Below, piece after piece: positions 63,655 through 64,000 of a stretch of DNA of 64,000 nt. Numbering within the stretch: position 1 is the first letter of the stretch; every line of letters begins with the position of its first letter. This DNA is from an uncultured Ectothiorhodospiraceae bacterium (lineage in GTDB: Bacteria > Pseudomonadota > Gammaproteobacteria > UBA6429 > Thiohalophilaceae). Location: positions 48,136 to 112,135 of the forward strand of contig CAMYMU010000048.1 of assembly GCA_947259575.1 (NCBI GenBank), given 5' to 3'. A program made the translations under genes and the position numbers. The notes beneath the pieces were generated by a model, which saw only the letters and a program-made list of their open reading frames with translations, made no database searches and was not told where the DNA came from.

Positions 63655-64000
63655 GGGCCTGTAGCTCAGTTGGTTAGAGCAGGGGACTCATCAAAATGGT
63701 GCGCTTATTGTGAAAGCAATAAGATGAACGGGATGAATTCAGGGAACCCTTAACAGTCGTTTTTATATATTCAAGTAAGCGAGCTGATGGCAATCCTGAG
63801 CCAAGTCGAAGGTACACTTTCGAAAGGTGCAGAGACTACCTGGGGACTGGTTGAAAAACCGAAGCGTCCTTAATAACAGGTGTAAGCGTCCCGCACCCTA
63901 GCAATTAACATTGCGGGTGATGATATAGTCCACGCTGAATAGAAATATTCGGATAACGTGAATCCCTTGGTCGAAGGTTCAAGTCCTTCCGGGCCCACCA
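63655..64000 (+). tRNA. ileX: tRNA-Ile(CAU, lysidine type) split by a group I intron
   Basis: Exon 1 (63655-63691, 37 bases) and exon 2 (63961-64000, 40 bases) join to a 77-base tRNA with encoded CCA. The acceptor stem GGGCCTG/CGGGCCC, the D arm GCTC/GAGC, the anticodon stem GGGGA/TCCCT, the loop CTCATAA and the T arm GAAGG/CCTTC are all sound. With a CAU anticodon the tRNA could be Met or Ile; the AGGGGACTCATAATCCCTTGGTCG-like body (identity element context as in E. coli tRNA-Ile2) fits the minor Ile tRNA that TilS converts to read AUA. The intron sits between U36 and A37. The gene ends exactly at the window edge. Confidence 0.93.
63692..63960 (+). ncRNA. Group I intron (IC3-like), self-splicing, no internal ORF
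   Basis: The 269-base intron follows U36 of the anticodon and ends in G (omega-G), as group I introns do. P1 can form between exon CAU and an internal GUG with the required U-G pair. P2 is a perfect CTTATTG/CAATAAG hairpin (63704-63710 with 63717-63723). The conserved core is present: TTCAGG (P4 5' strand, about 63766), GGCAATCCTGAGCCAAG (P/Q, 63789-63805), GGTGCAGAGACTA (R, 63836-63848) and GATATAGTCC (S, 63922-63931); GACTA and TAGTC form P7. The core resembles introns of cyanobacterial tRNA-Leu and Azoarcus tRNA-Ile. No homing endonuclease frame lies inside. Confidence 0.93.

Overview
The window reads as a chromosome segment of a gammaproteobacterium that oxidises reduced sulfur. This rests on a complete cytoplasmic sulfite-oxidising enzyme operon (soeABC), a DsrC/TusE-family sulfur carrier beside a multi-cluster ferredoxin, an exported DsrE-like protein, a TauE/SafE anion exporter, and gammaproteobacterial housekeeping blocks (cmoAB, yfhM-pbpC, tsaD/rpsU/dnaG/rpoD). 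The exact genus cannot be read from the sequence.

Layout. 1-2.4 kb: a LysM-FecR protein cut by the window edge, its OmpR-type regulator, an OmpA-type gene remnant and a lysine-repeat secreted protein. 2.6-4.6 kb: two tandem PstS-like binding proteins with a near-identical tract. 4.6-10.0 kb: a long non-coding leader and soeABC. 10.1-14.5 kb: a PhnD-like binding protein with two c-di-GMP enzymes. 14.6-16.4 kb: a NapF/NapG-like ferredoxin, a DsrC-like carrier and a Crp-type regulator. 16.7-25.1 kb: an unusual accessory locus with a CHASE2 nucleotide cyclase, a structured leader, a FecR-TPR-outer-membrane-barrel gene broken by a small deletion, a secreted Cys-rich protein, paired palindromes, a SARP/BTAD-type regulator and a small secreted protein. 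25.3-33.3 kb: pbpC and the alpha-2-macroglobulin yfhM. 33.7-42.5 kb: ctaA, moaA, the DsrE-like protein, a diguanylate cyclase, TauE/SafE, a MepA-like peptidase, an aldehyde dehydrogenase and a TonB domain. 42.5-56.4 kb: creD, cca, a REC-REC-GGDEF protein, rimO, cmoAB, uppP, a MidA-like methyltransferase, pterin/folate genes and plsY. 56.4-57.0 kb: a non-coding repeat element. 57.0-63.1 kb: yqeY, rpsU, tsaD, dnaG and rpoD. 63.2-64.0 kb: an HNH nuclease and tRNA-Ile(CAU) interrupted by a 269-nt group I intron.

How it fits together. SoeABC would pass electrons from sulfite to the quinone pool. MoaA begins molybdenum cofactor synthesis that SoeA needs, CtaA makes heme A for a terminal oxidase, and TauE/SafE could export sulfur oxyanions. 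Signalling is dense: four c-di-GMP proteins, one class III cyclase, one Crp homologue with an RExxxR recognition helix, and Crp-like palindromes. The strongest observations are the intron-split tRNA, the cyclase/FecR-barrel/SARP locus with its leader and operators, and the DsrC-like protein with a displaced cysteine.
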